Part shown: in pieces, positions 8,502 through 17,111 of the stretch
Position numbering within the stretch: position 1 is the stretch's first letter
Layout of the letters: every line of letters begins with the position of its first letter
NCBI GenBank assembly: GCA_963746255.1
Contig: CAVVAJ010000009.1
Span: 1,302,001-1,366,000, forward strand
DNA length: 64,000 bases
Reading direction: 5' to 3'
From: DAOVXM01 sp963746255
GTDB taxonomy: Bacteria > Chloroflexota > Anaerolineae > Anaerolineales > UBA4823
Notes under the pieces: generated by a model
What the model saw: only the letters and a program-made list of their open reading frames with translations
Told to the model about the DNA's origin: nothing
Databases searched by the model: none
Made by a program: the position numbers and the translations under genes

Positions 8502-9563
8502 TCACGGTACTGCGCTGGCATACAGCTTCACAAATTCATCTATGTAGAGCCCCGCGATATCAGCGTTATGGATTATCAAAATATTTTCATCATTGCGGGT
8601 CTCTGCGCTGCCGCTCATATTATAGGAACCGGTAATAACGGTCCTGCCATCGATGATGAACACCTTGTGATGTGTTTTTCCCGATACGGAATCACGCCGC
8701 ACTGCAACCCCACCCTGTCGCAAGTTATCGTACTCGCCACCGATATTTGAGTTTGCCTGCCCGCTATCAAGGACACCCTGGACAATCACTCCATTAGCAG
8801 CTTGCTCGATCAAAGTACGCGCAATTTCATCAGCAGTGAAGGAAAAAACGAGAAACTGGATGCCGCTTTCTGCTCCCTGCAGTGTGTCGATAATACGGTT
8901 GGAGACGTGATCATCGGGCGAGAAATAAGTCTCTATTTGTGTGCTGTCGATCGTTTGCGTTGGATATGGCGTATCCGCGGGAGACCCGGGGCCAAACAGG
9001 TCTCGAACGTACATCTCATCGAATTCTGCCAGATAATTCTCGGCCAACCGTGAGGAACGGACTCGCAGCAAGTTGTTGTAGTTGCGGTATGCACCGTTAA
9101 CCGTAAAGTTCATCGAACCTGTCCAGACTTCATAGCGGTCGATCACGGCAAACTTGTTATGCATCAGCCCTTCGCGCCGGTCACCCAGCACCGGTACTCC
9201 CGCCTCAGCGATTTGGATGAGTTCATCGCTGTCAAGATTGTCGCTTTCCACAACCAACCTGACAGATACCCCACGGCGGTGGGCGCGTAACAGTGCATCG
9301 CGAATGCTCCACAAATCCAAGCTGTACGCGGCCATATCAACACTAAGCACAGCTTGGTCGATGGCTTCGGCTAGCGCGGTATCAGGCCCTCCGCGCAATG
9401 CGTTCGCGGCAGGTCCCAGAGGATCGGTAAAATACACCGAATACCATCTCGCTTCGCTGGGGGATGTCTCTGCTGGGGTTATTGTAGTTATGGATGCCTG
9501 GATACATCCGGTGAAAAAGCTGACCAGCGTGAAGACCAAACCACAGGTAATTTTTAAGGACAA
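8502..9563 (-). CDS. Phospholipase D-like lipoprotein
   Basis: The 353-residue protein begins at TTG 9563, since no ATG occurs before the conserved region. It has a lipoprotein-type signal (VFTLVSFFTGC). Two PLD half-domains follow. The first holds HNKFAVIDRYEVWTGSMNFT, and the second HHKVFIIDGRTVITGSYNMS followed by ETRNDENILII. Both HxK(x4)D motifs are intact, so the bilobal active site with a covalent phosphohistidine intermediate should work. Such secreted PLD-family proteins may act on phospholipids or nucleic acids; the close spacing of the two motifs and the short length favour a nuclease-like (Nuc) subfamily over lipid synthases. It stands alone, with a 231-bp divergent gap to the phosphoribosyltransferase gene. 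Confidence 0.85.
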   Translation of the reverse strand: MSLKITCGLVFTLVSFFTGCIQASITTITPAETSPSEARWYSVYFTDPLGPAANALRGGPDTALAEAIDQAVLSVDMAAYSLDLWSIRDALLRAHRRGVSVRLVVESDNLDSDELIQIAEAGVPVLGDRREGLMHNKFAVIDRYEVWTGSMNFTVNGAYRNYNNLLRVRSSRLAENYLAEFDEMYVRDLFGPGSPADTPYPTQTIDSTQIETYFSPDDHVSNRIIDTLQGAESGIQFLVFSFTADEIARTLIEQAANGVIVQGVLDSGQANSNIGGEYDNLRQGGVAVRRDSVSGKTHHKVFIIDGRTVITGSYNMSGSAETRNDENILIIHNADIAGLYIDEFVKLYASAVP

Positions 9564-9794
9564 TAAGAGACCTATAGGATATTTATTGTTTGGTGATCAT
9601 CACAGCAGTGGTGGATTGTCGGTGCAGGGCGATTATAGCAGATGGAGTAGGGCTTGTCTTCTGTGGGCGCGCCACTCTTTTAGATTGCCAGTACTTTGGC
9701 AAATTCATCTCATTGCGCATTGGTTCCATGACACGCGTTTTCCTGATAGAATCACCGGCGCGCGTAAATAATTCCCGCGAGGTGAATAAATCCC

Positions 9795-10349
9795 ATGTCT
9801 GACCATAGAGAATCGTACCGTGTCGTCGTAGCTGGTCTAGAACGCAAGCTGCCGCTTTTTGAAGTGGCACCAGGATTGCGTATCGCTGTGCTCAATATCC
9901 TCGGGGATACAGAGCTCGTTCAAGCGTGTGCCAATGCGCTGGGCGAACGTATCGCCCACTATGATTATGATATTGTGGTTACAGCAGAAGCAAAAAGCAT
10001 TCCCCTGGCACATGCGCTATCGGTGGCAACCAAAAAACCCTACATTGTCCTGCGAAAAGTATACAAACCCTATATGGGCGCAGCATTGTCGGCGGAGACT
10101 TTATCGATCACCACCGGCACGCCCCAGATGTTATACCTAGATGAAAAAGACCACCAGCTGGTGAAGGGAAATAAGGCCGTTCTCTTGGATGATGTGATCA
10201 GCACCGGTTCTACCTTGGAAGGTATGCGGAGATTAATGGAGAAAGCCGGCGCGGAAGTGGTTGCAGAAGCTGCAGTATTCACCGAAGGCGATCGAGATCA
10301 ATGGAATGATATCGTAGCCCTTGGGCATCTACCGGTGTTCAAATCTTAG
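9795..10349 (+). CDS. Purine phosphoribosyltransferase family protein (adenine/xanthine type)
   Basis: The 184-residue cytoplasmic enzyme has the type I PRTase fold. The PRPP loop is VLLDDVISTGSTLEGMRRLM (residues about 132-151), and the pyrophosphate loop region is DIVVTAEAKSIPLAHALS followed by KKPYIVLRKVYKPYMG. These match the adenine or xanthine phosphoribosyltransferase branch, which makes AMP or XMP from base plus PRPP in salvage. ATG at 9795 follows GAGGTG. The gene ends 2 bp before the stop of the convergent methyltransferase pseudogene, so the two 3' ends are packed together. The base specificity is uncertain, hence no gene symbol. Confidence 0.8.
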   Translation: MSDHRESYRVVVAGLERKLPLFEVAPGLRIAVLNILGDTELVQACANALGERIAHYDYDIVVTAEAKSIPLAHALSVATKKPYIVLRKVYKPYMGAALSAETLSITTGTPQMLYLDEKDHQLVKGNKAVLLDDVISTGSTLEGMRRLMEKAGAEVVAEAAVFTEGDRDQWNDIVALGHLPVFKS

Positions 10350-10351
10350 CC

Positions 10352-11549
10352 CTACGCTTGGGTGCCAGCTACGGCTTGATTTGGTTGTGCAACAATCACA
10401 ATTGGTTTACCCATGAGGTGGGTTAGAAATATCACCCTCTCATTATCCCCACGCAGTTTCAAGTCGCGGATTAATTGCGCAGGTTCGATTGGTGACCCGC
10501 GTTTCTTTACCGTGACGCGGCCAACGTGCCGTTCGCGCAGGTAGGCGCGGAAATGTTTTAAGTTAAATGGGAGCCATTCTTCCACAGCCCAAACCCGGGC
10601 AAAGGGGGTATCTACTCTTTTACGCGTGGTGAGATAAGCGATGTCCGGGTCTAACATCCCAGCATCGAGCTTGTTTGCGAGGGTTTGGACCAACATTGCC
10701 CGCAGGACAGCAGGGTCGGGTTCATACACGTATGCCATGGGTTCACAAATCGGGCAGCTTGCGCCAGGTTCTGCGACGAGACTGTGCGGCCCAGGCAGTA
10801 GCCGTAGCCCGCCAGCTTGCACTTTGCAGTGGTCCAAACCATAAAACAGCCTCTTTGAGACTCCCCGCCAGCGATATAAACTCGACCTCCGCTTTGAAAG
10901 ATTCCAGTTCGGCGCGATCAACACCCGGAGATAACTTGACGCCAATAGCTGGATAATCTGGCAACCAATCATTTACTACAGTCAATGGGGGGCGATAATG
11001 ATGCACCGAATACAGCCTGCGTCCAGCGTGGCGGCGGGCGGGATCAAAAAAGAGCGCGGTGGATCGAGGTCCACCGGTAAACGGCATGGGGCAAGTGAGT
11101 TCAGCCCTTACCAAATGAACACTGTCGTTAAGGGCAATGGCTTTCAGATTGGCCTGCGCATAAGCCAAGCGCTGCGGATCGCGGTCGACGCCAATTACTT
11201 CCGCTGCTTGAGCGAAAGCCATCGTATCCCCGCCGACGGAACAGCCCAAATCGATCACTCGCTTAAAGCCGGAAAATCGCGCCGCACGGTAATTAGATAC
11301 CGCCCATGATGAAGCCTGCTCTAGGGCTGAGCGAGTAAAGTAAAGCTGCTCGGCGAATGGGAATTTTACTTTCGCCTCTGATCGCAGGATAGAAATCTCA
11401 AGCGCACGCCGCGCCAGATCATGTGGGTATTGTCTGCTGAGGGTTTGGAAGGACGCCAAGTAATCGCTCTCGCGCGGCGATAACTCTTCAGCCGACCGCA
11501 GCGCCTGCTGACCATACGGTGAAAGCAGCAAATTGATATCACTGTTCAC
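10352..11549 (-). pseudogene. Class I SAM methyltransferase with THUMP-like C-terminal domain, frameshifted
   Basis: Two overlapping frames together encode one recognisable protein of about 398 residues. The first part (GTG 11549) holds the SAM-binding motif VIDLGCSVGGDTMAFAQAAE and the acidic VIGVDRDPQRLAYA, then ALFFDPARR. The second frame resumes with AGGLRLLPGPHSLVAEPG and ends in the THUMP-like domain containing HVGRVTVKKRGSPIEPAQL and LRGDNERVIFLTHLMGKP. One extra base between about 10815 and 10835 accounts for the break. If the base is a sequencing error the gene is intact. The family is uncharacterised; an RNA methyltransferase role is inferred from the THUMP-like domain. The start lies 6 nt after an extended -10 (TGCTACAAT), so the mRNA may be leaderless. 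Confidence 0.8.
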
Positions 11550-11555
11550 ATGCTC

Positions 11556-11564
11556 ATTGTAGCA
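11556..11564 (-). promoter_or_regulatory. Extended -10 promoter of the THUMP-like methyltransferase gene
   Basis: TGCTACAAT on the minus strand is an extended -10 (TGn plus TACAAT) ending 6 nt before the GTG at 11549. No Shine-Dalgarno lies between, which suggests a leaderless transcript. No good -35 was seen. Confidence 0.5.
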
Positions 11565-11680
11565 TTACCCACGAGACATTGGGCAGGTTGACGGTTTTTG
11601 CGGCATCATGCTCATGGCCTTTGTACATGGATTTCGATGCCAGCATTCTAGAGGGGCAGTATAGTCAATCACTAGCCGTC

Positions 11681-12084
11681 TAATCTTATGGACCCGCATG
11701 ATGCAGAACATTGATAACCAGCTAGCGTTCCCCTACGATAGGAGCCCTTCTTCACTTTGCTTCCCCAGCAGGAAAGCACGCACCAACTTACCTCCCCAAG
11801 GCGAATCAAGCAGCGCGCATTCTGGCACAATACTCTGGTGGCGTACCGCAAAATACACTCCTTGAGAGTCTTTTCAGCGCGTCTGTCACAGCGCAAATCC
11901 TGGGCGGATGTCAAATCGGGAAAAACCTACATCAGGGGGTCATAGACATCCGCCACGAAGTATTTTCCTACCCTGGATTATTCCTCGTGGACGGCTCTGC
12001 GATCCAGCCAGTATCGGTGTCAACCCCTCCTTGACTATCAGCGCAATGGCTGAACGGGCAATGAGTTTATTCCCGGCGAAATGA
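11681..12084 (+). pseudogene. C-terminal remnant of a GMC (cholesterol-oxidase-like) oxidoreductase
   Basis: A broken frame on the plus strand still spells a GMC oxidoreductase C-terminus. Near 11693 MMQNIDNQLAF resembles the family's late core. From about 11735 the frame reads HFASPAGKHAPTYLPKANQA, then VTAQILGGCQIG and HEVFSYPGLFLVDGSAI. After a missing base near 11997 the frame continues ASIGVNPSLTISAMAERAMS and stops at 12084. These are the hallmark C-terminal motifs (GG in the FAD contact, VDGS, GVNPSLTI, AERA) of cholesterol-oxidase-type GMC enzymes. The N-terminal ~400 residues, including the FAD GxGxxG, are absent because the neighbouring gene's DNA lies there. It is dead by truncation plus at least two indels and an in-frame stop. 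Confidence 0.8.
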
Positions 12085-12227
12085 ACAACCCCGCTTGGGA
12101 AGATTCCGAAAGGATAAGCAGCGTTTCACAGGCGCTGTCTATTCGCCCCCTCTAATGGGTTGCGGTGGCAGCTACTCTTTACGGTTTTTTCTGACGTCGG
12201 ATACGTGTTATTGTTTTGCCGGCGAGT

Positions 12228-13532
12228 TTATCCCCCGATCTCACCCATGATCATACTCGCTGCTTGCCGGCCGACTTCAACGGCGAAATTTGTGCCGCGG
12301 TCCCAGGGATAAACCTGGCTCATGCTGGCAAAGTACAGTCCGGCTATGGGGGTGCGGATGTCGGGAATATTCTTAGAGTGGTTTATTAACGGGACGGGCT
12401 GGGCGTAGTTGGTGCGGAAAAGCCAGGTCTTGCGCACCCAATCTGGTGAGAATTTCTGATTTATCCTGCGGAAACTTGGCATGAACCGCGCCAGAAGCTC
12501 GTCTTTGGTCAGCCGGAAATATTCATGATCTGCTTCCAAGTAATCACCTACATAGACAATATGATCGCCGCCAAAGTATTGGGGAGAGAGATAGTTCGTA
12601 TGCTCAACTAATGCCAAGAACGGGAAACCAGCTGATTTTGGCATGTTGTACCAATAGTAGCCCTCTTCCGAAAGCTGGTTAGTAAGTGCCAGTATCAGGA
12701 CTACAGCTCCCATACTCTTTAGGTTTCGCAACCCAGCCAAGTAAGAATCGGGCAGCATCGGGGCGATTTCTGACATCAAGGCCGGTGAGACGGTCGCCAG
12801 GCAGTAGTTATAAGCTTCCACGCCCCTCGAAGTTAACAGATTAAGGGACTCGTCTTCGCCTCGCTGGATATTATCAACCGGGGACGCTAACTGAATATTC
12901 ACTCCCATCTCCTGCAAGCGTGCCGCAAACTCATCGGCAAAAGCCTGGAAACCGCCCTGGTAGGTCCCAAGCCGCGTCGTGCGCGCTTTCAAGCGCGCCC
13001 ACATCCATGCCATATTCACCTGTTCAGCATAGCGTTCGCCAAACTTCCCCAACATCAAAGGTTCCCACATCAATTCGTATACGCTGTCCCCTGCCCATTT
13101 GCGCATCCAACTGTCAACTGTCACCTTCTCAAGATCACGCCAGTTGTTGGTTAACCGCAGGTAAAGCCCAACTAACCCAAACCTGATCTTATCGATTCCC
13201 CAGCCTAACCCAGGGAAAAGCAGGGCGTTGAGGATCGAATCGAACGGAAAGAACCGCTCCTTGTGGTACATGACCGTGTATGGACGCGGGAAGATGACGC
13301 GCTCGCTGAGCCCTAATTCATCGATCAATCCCAATATATGCTGGTCGCTCTGAAACCAATGATGGTAGTATTTCTCAACTGACCAGGACCAATGAGGTTC
13401 TTTAAAACCAGCAGCCAGTCCACCAACGTAGCCCGCAGCTTCGTATATGGTCACCCGGTTGCCAGCGCGGGCCAGATCATATGCGGCGGCCATCCCACCG
13501 ATACCTGCTCCAATAACTGCGATCTTTTTCAA
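12228..13532 (-). CDS. NAD(P)/FAD-dependent oxidoreductase, protoporphyrinogen-oxidase-like / amine oxidoreductase family
   Basis: The 434-residue protein opens with the dinucleotide-binding motif VIGAGIGGMAAAYDLARAG and the ribose-binding acid in VTIYEAAGYVGGLAAGF. This is the FAD site of the PPOX/amine-oxidase/UDP-galactopyranose mutase group. A conserved central stretch (WEPLMLGKFGERYAEQVNMA) and a C-terminal FAD contact (IAGLYFASMSQVYPWDRGTN) are also present. It likely oxidises or isomerises a lipid or isoprenoid-linked substrate at the membrane. The start codon of this gene overlaps the stop of the flippase-like gene by four bases (ATGA, 13529-13532), so the two are translationally coupled. 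That pairing is common in Chloroflexota and suggests polyisoprenoid or lipid-sugar metabolism. The substrate is unknown. Confidence 0.8.
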   Translation of the reverse strand: MKKIAVIGAGIGGMAAAYDLARAGNRVTIYEAAGYVGGLAAGFKEPHWSWSVEKYYHHWFQSDQHILGLIDELGLSERVIFPRPYTVMYHKERFFPFDSILNALLFPGLGWGIDKIRFGLVGLYLRLTNNWRDLEKVTVDSWMRKWAGDSVYELMWEPLMLGKFGERYAEQVNMAWMWARLKARTTRLGTYQGGFQAFADEFAARLQEMGVNIQLASPVDNIQRGEDESLNLLTSRGVEAYNYCLATVSPALMSEIAPMLPDSYLAGLRNLKSMGAVVLILALTNQLSEEGYYWYNMPKSAGFPFLALVEHTNYLSPQYFGGDHIVYVGDYLEADHEYFRLTKDELLARFMPSFRRINQKFSPDWVRKTWLFRTNYAQPVPLINHSKNIPDIRTPIAGLYFASMSQVYPWDRGTNFAVEVGRQAASMIMGEIGG

Positions 13533-14545
13533 GCCTCTGCCCTCAACTCATCCATACTTGCTCCCCAACTGATCCCCTCCCGGGCCAAATAATACAGCCC
13601 CAAAGCTGTGATCGGGAACCAAAGGGCGGCGTGTAGGACCAAGGTGTACGCGGCTGCGATTGGACGATAAACACTGTAAGCAGTTAATAACGCAATGCCG
13701 GGTGCGTCAAAGGTGCCAATATAACCTGGCGCCGAGGGGATCGTAGTCGCTAAATTGACAATTCCATTCATCAGCATCAACGCGAAGAAGCTTACTTCAA
13801 ACGGGAATGCTTGCATCACAAGCCAGTATTTGGTAGTTTCCAACAACCAGATCACCGCAGATGTGCCAAAGACCATTAATACATCACGAGGTGAACGTAA
13901 AGCAGCTAAGCCACTTAAGAACCGATCGACCAAACCCAGCAGATTCGCCCGGTATTTCGCCGGAACCACCCAATTGATGATTAGCAAAGCTGTTTTTTCT
14001 GCGTACTGGGGGAACATCGCTGCCAGCAAGAAAAAAACCAAGGCGCCAAAGAACGCTGCTGTACCCCATAAAGCCACCGTCTGAATACTGCCCACGAAAC
14101 CTGAGTCGTCGGTTAGGCTCGCCAATTCAGAGAGGTTGATAAAGATGAATGCCAGCATAACGACTCCGTCGAATACCCGCTCAACGATGATCGTTGCCAG
14201 CGATGCGGAAATCGGGACTGCCTCCCGCCGTTTAAGTACGACTGCCCGCAGCAACTCTCCAGCCCGTGCAGGAAAGATATTGTTCCCAGCATACCCGATA
14301 GCAACGACTGGAAAAAGCACTCGAGTAGATAGTTCCTTGATAGGTCTGAGCAAATAACGCCAGCGCCATGCTCTAGCCCAGACAGCCATAAAATATACCG
14401 CTACTCCTAAGAATAGCCACCAGTACTCAATTCCCGGTAAAACAGCCAGGATAGAGACCAAAGAAAGACCGCGCAAAGCAATATACATGAATACAATGCT
14501 GACGATCACACCTATCCAAAACTGCCAACGCTTCATCGCGCTCAT
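13529..14545 (-). CDS. Flippase-like / lysylphosphatidylglycerol synthase transmembrane family protein
   Basis: The 338-residue membrane protein has about eight hydrophobic segments and the family signature: SMLAVLPGIEYWWLFLG-type opening, WRYLLRPIKELSTRVLFPVV, GYAGNNIFPARAGELLRAVV, then late APGYIGTFDAPGIALL. These mark the UPF0104/LPG synthase TM domain, whose best-known member is the MprF flippase half. It lacks the C-terminal aminoacyltransferase domain, so it is a stand-alone transporter module. ATG at 14545 has AGGATGG upstream. Coupling to the FAD oxidoreductase suggests the two handle the same membrane lipid. Substrate is not predictable from sequence. Confidence 0.82.
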   Translation of the reverse strand: MSAMKRWQFWIGVIVSIVFMYIALRGLSLVSILAVLPGIEYWWLFLGVAVYFMAVWARAWRWRYLLRPIKELSTRVLFPVVAIGYAGNNIFPARAGELLRAVVLKRREAVPISASLATIIVERVFDGVVMLAFIFINLSELASLTDDSGFVGSIQTVALWGTAAFFGALVFFLLAAMFPQYAEKTALLIINWVVPAKYRANLLGLVDRFLSGLAALRSPRDVLMVFGTSAVIWLLETTKYWLVMQAFPFEVSFFALMLMNGIVNLATTIPSAPGYIGTFDAPGIALLTAYSVYRPIAAAYTLVLHAALWFPITALGLYYLAREGISWGASMDELRAEA

Positions 14546-14631
14546 TCTACCATCCTAAGCGGCCCTGCCTTTGTATTTCTAAACGAGACCTCAATGCTCA
14601 AATGACAAAACAGTGTAAACAGTCACGGGAT

Positions 14632-14637
14632 TATAAT
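14632..14637 (+). promoter_or_regulatory. -10 box TATAAT of the propeller gene
   Basis: A perfect TATAAT ends 6 nt before the ATG at 14644. There is no Shine-Dalgarno between, so the transcript may be leaderless. The -35 is weak. Confidence 0.45.
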
Positions 14638-14643
14638 ACTTGC

Positions 14644-16053
14644 ATGCGCTCCCGAACGATCATTCTGGCAACCAGCATCGCCCTTTTGTTACTGTTAACC
14701 ACTGCCGTAGTGCTGTACCGCTGGAACACTCCTTGCCTCGTTCACATCTATCCAACTGAAACAGATGGCAATGTGCCCGCTGGAACCCCATTAAAGTTGG
14801 TTTTCTCGAAACCGGTTGACATCGCTTCGATACATACTCACTTATTAACCGAGCCCGCAATGGCGGGCGTGTTTGATGTCGAGGGAGATACCGTGATCTT
14901 CACCCCCGATAGTCCCTGGGAGAGCGGTGGGACCGTAACCGTCACCCTGGAGGCCGGTTTCCGGTCAGCCATTTGGCCTCGCTTGCCTACATTTCAGGAG
15001 CAAACCTGGTCTTTTCATATCAGCCGGCCACTACTGGCATACCTGTATCCTAGCGATGGGCTGGCAGAAATCTATACTGTCGATCTGCAAAACGGGGCTA
15101 TCCGGCAGCTAACGGATAGCCCTGGAGGGGTAATTGATTTCAATGTCAACGCTGCTGGTACAAAGATATATTACAGCACCGATCAGGGAGGCGGTGGGAC
15201 AACCATATATGAATTGGACCGCATAACATCGGAAAGCAAAGTGCTTTTGAGATGCACCCAAGCACTTTGCCGTTACCTGGAGGTTTCACCGAATGGGCGC
15301 TATTTGGCTTACGAACAGACTATGATGGGAAATCCCGGACAGACCAATACACCCCAGGTGATGCTGCTGCCGCTCGAAAAAAACGAGGGTAGTGATCAAG
15401 AGAGGAGCAACCAACCATACCCTGCTGCCGATCCGACTCATAGAACACAACAACCCCTTTGGTCTCCCACAGGTCTGCTCTCCTATTATGATCATGACCG
15501 CGCTGCATTCGTCATCGATGATATCGAAAAAGACGAGGTAGTCCAGTTTCCCAGTCAGACGGGTATCCCGGGTACCTGGCACCCTTCCGGGCAATTATAT
15601 GTATTCCCAGAAATCTATTCCAATGAGCTGGCCAATTCTGAACTGAATGAGGAATTCGGCGCCATTCCCTCCAGTCGCTTACTGCAGTACAGCCTGGATG
15701 GAACCTATAAAGATTTGACAGGTGTTGATGATGTTGAAGACGCCTCACCGGCATTCTCACCCGATGGTGGTTATTTAGCGTTTGGACGCAAATATTTAGA
15801 CGCCATCCACTGGACGCCAGGTCGCCAACTGTGGATCATGGAAGCGAACAATCAAGAATCCCAGGCGATCACCGGCGAACCGGAAGAGAATCATTACGAT
15901 TTCGATTGGAGTCCGGATGGAAGCCTGCTGGCTTTGACACGTTTTAACAAAAGTCAGCTCACCACCCCGCCCGAGGTCTGGTTAATCAATATTGATGGGA
16001 CGTACAGGAATCAGATTGTATCCGGTGGCTACGCTCCGCTTTGGGTACCATAA
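14644..16053 (+). CDS. Membrane-anchored Ig-like plus PD40 beta-propeller protein
   Basis: The 469-residue protein starts MRSRTIILATSIALLLLLTT, an N-terminal membrane anchor. Next comes a bacterial Ig-like domain (IYPTETDGNVPAGTPLKLVF, then TPDSPWESGGTVTVTL). The rest is a TolB/PD40-type beta propeller, with repeats such as FNVNAAGTKIYYSTD, LEVSPNGRYLAYEQ, PAFSPDGGYLAFGRKY and FDWSPDGSLLALTRF. Such proteins act outside the membrane as binding scaffolds. An upstream in-frame ATG at 14602 exists but precedes the anchor by 14 polar residues and has no ribosome binding site. The role of this gene in the cell is unknown. Confidence 0.8.
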   Translation: MRSRTIILATSIALLLLLTTAVVLYRWNTPCLVHIYPTETDGNVPAGTPLKLVFSKPVDIASIHTHLLTEPAMAGVFDVEGDTVIFTPDSPWESGGTVTVTLEAGFRSAIWPRLPTFQEQTWSFHISRPLLAYLYPSDGLAEIYTVDLQNGAIRQLTDSPGGVIDFNVNAAGTKIYYSTDQGGGGTTIYELDRITSESKVLLRCTQALCRYLEVSPNGRYLAYEQTMMGNPGQTNTPQVMLLPLEKNEGSDQERSNQPYPAADPTHRTQQPLWSPTGLLSYYDHDRAAFVIDDIEKDEVVQFPSQTGIPGTWHPSGQLYVFPEIYSNELANSELNEEFGAIPSSRLLQYSLDGTYKDLTGVDDVEDASPAFSPDGGYLAFGRKYLDAIHWTPGRQLWIMEANNQESQAITGEPEENHYDFDWSPDGSLLALTRFNKSQLTTPPEVWLINIDGTYRNQIVSGGYAPLWVP

Positions 16054-16263
16054 CCGCATAATTAGATCTTACCTTCACGCCTCAAGTTCTACATGTGCTT
16101 CGTAATAAGCTATTTCCATCCCAAAGTAGCTAATCCGGGCTTAACTTCACTGTTCCTACCTTGTGGTAAACTTCAATCTTGCAAATTGGCATTTGACTAG
16201 AAAATGGAGTAAAATGCACTCACGGGTTGCTGCATGCAGCCCGCTACCAGACGGAAGGGAGTT

Positions 16264-16980
16264 ATGAGTGATAAAGATAACCCTCAAGATGTGATAGAGG
16301 CCTACCGGAAACGACAGCATCTGTCGCAGCGAGCGCCATGGTTAATTGCTGCCGCTGCTGTATTACTCGTGATAGGCGCCGGTTTTATCATCTTTTGGCT
16401 GCTGGGCTCTGGAACGCCATCGTTTTCACTATTCGCAACAGATACTCCAACACCGACCGCCACGGCAACAAGTACAGCGACCCCTACAAATACCTCAACG
16501 CCAACCGAGACTCCGACAATCACGATTACACCTACTGAGACTACCACACCCACGCCTGAAGGACCATTCGTCTATGAAGTCGTTGAGGGCGACAACCTCT
16601 TCGCAATATCCCAAAGATTCGAAGTCGATTTATTTGTCCTGATCGCCATCAATAATTTAGATCCCAACAATCCAATCATAGATATCGGAGACCAGCTGAC
16701 GATACCCGGACCAGATACGGAACTGCCTACCGCGACGCCGCTGCCAGCGAATATCCGGCGCGGAACAATCATCGAGTACTATGTCTTATCTGGTGACACC
16801 ATCGCGATTATTGCGGAGCGCTTTTACAGCACCGAGGACGCAATAATTGAGGAAAATGTTCTTGAGAATCCCAACGATATCCGAATCGGGCAGCTGTTGC
16901 TGATACCGGTGAACCTGGTGACACCCATCCCCACCAACACCCCTCAATTAGACACCCCGACACCGACAGCTACCCCCTAG
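16264..16980 (+). CDS. Membrane-anchored protein with two LysM domains
   Basis: ATG at 16264 follows GGAAGGGAG; the product is 238 residues. The layout is a short charged cytoplasmic tail, one membrane segment (about 27-50, WLIAAAAVLLVIGAGFIIFW), a Thr/Pro-rich linker, and two LysM repeats. LysM 1 begins VYEVVEGDNLFAISQRFEVD and LysM 2 begins IEYYVLSGDTIAIIAERFYS; both end in the usual IGDQLTIP and IGQLLLIP. LysM domains bind N-acetylglucosamine-containing glycans, so this is a cell-wall or glycan-binding surface protein. No catalytic domain follows. A hairpin terminator lies about 25 bp after the stop. Confidence 0.88.
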   Translation: MSDKDNPQDVIEAYRKRQHLSQRAPWLIAAAAVLLVIGAGFIIFWLLGSGTPSFSLFATDTPTPTATATSTATPTNTSTPTETPTITITPTETTTPTPEGPFVYEVVEGDNLFAISQRFEVDLFVLIAINNLDPNNPIIDIGDQLTIPGPDTELPTATPLPANIRRGTIIEYYVLSGDTIAIIAERFYSTEDAIIEENVLENPNDIRIGQLLLIPVNLVTPIPTNTPQLDTPTPTATP

Positions 16981-17004
16981 AGACTTTTTCAGACACCACC
17001 GAGC

Positions 17005-17038
17005 GAGAGCTTCCGTCACACATGGAAGCTCTTTTGTT
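17005..17038 (+). terminator. Intrinsic terminator after the LysM gene
   Basis: Stem AGAGCTTCC with partner GGAAGCTCT around the loop GTCACACAT, followed by TTTTGTTT. It separates the LysM gene from the metal-uptake operon. Confidence 0.85.
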
Positions 17039-17052
17039 TCTCAATGCCAGCA

Positions 17053-17080
17053 TTGACAGGTAAACCAACCTCATTATAAT
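17053..17080 (+). promoter_or_regulatory. Consensus promoter of the metal-uptake operon
   Basis: TTGACA (17053-17058) and TATAAT (17075-17080) are both perfect consensus with a 16-bp spacer. It lies about 30 bp upstream of the ATG at 17112, which has a normal leader with AAGGG. Confidence 0.85.
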
Positions 17081-17097
17081 GAAAACCGTTTTCATTA
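17077..17097. promoter_or_regulatory. Palindromic Zur/Fur-type operator
   Basis: Perfect inverted repeat with arms TAATGAAAAC and GTTTTCATTA around one central base. It covers the last four bases of the -10 box and the start point, so a bound Fur-family repressor would block initiation. The operon ends with a Fur-family gene, which suggests autoregulation. Confidence 0.8.
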
Positions 17098-17111
17098 AGG
17101 GCTGAAAAACT

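Noticed and set aside
16440..16560. Short tandem DNA repeat in the LysM gene
   Set aside because: It encodes a Thr/Pro-rich linker and is coding, so it is not treated as a separate repeat element.
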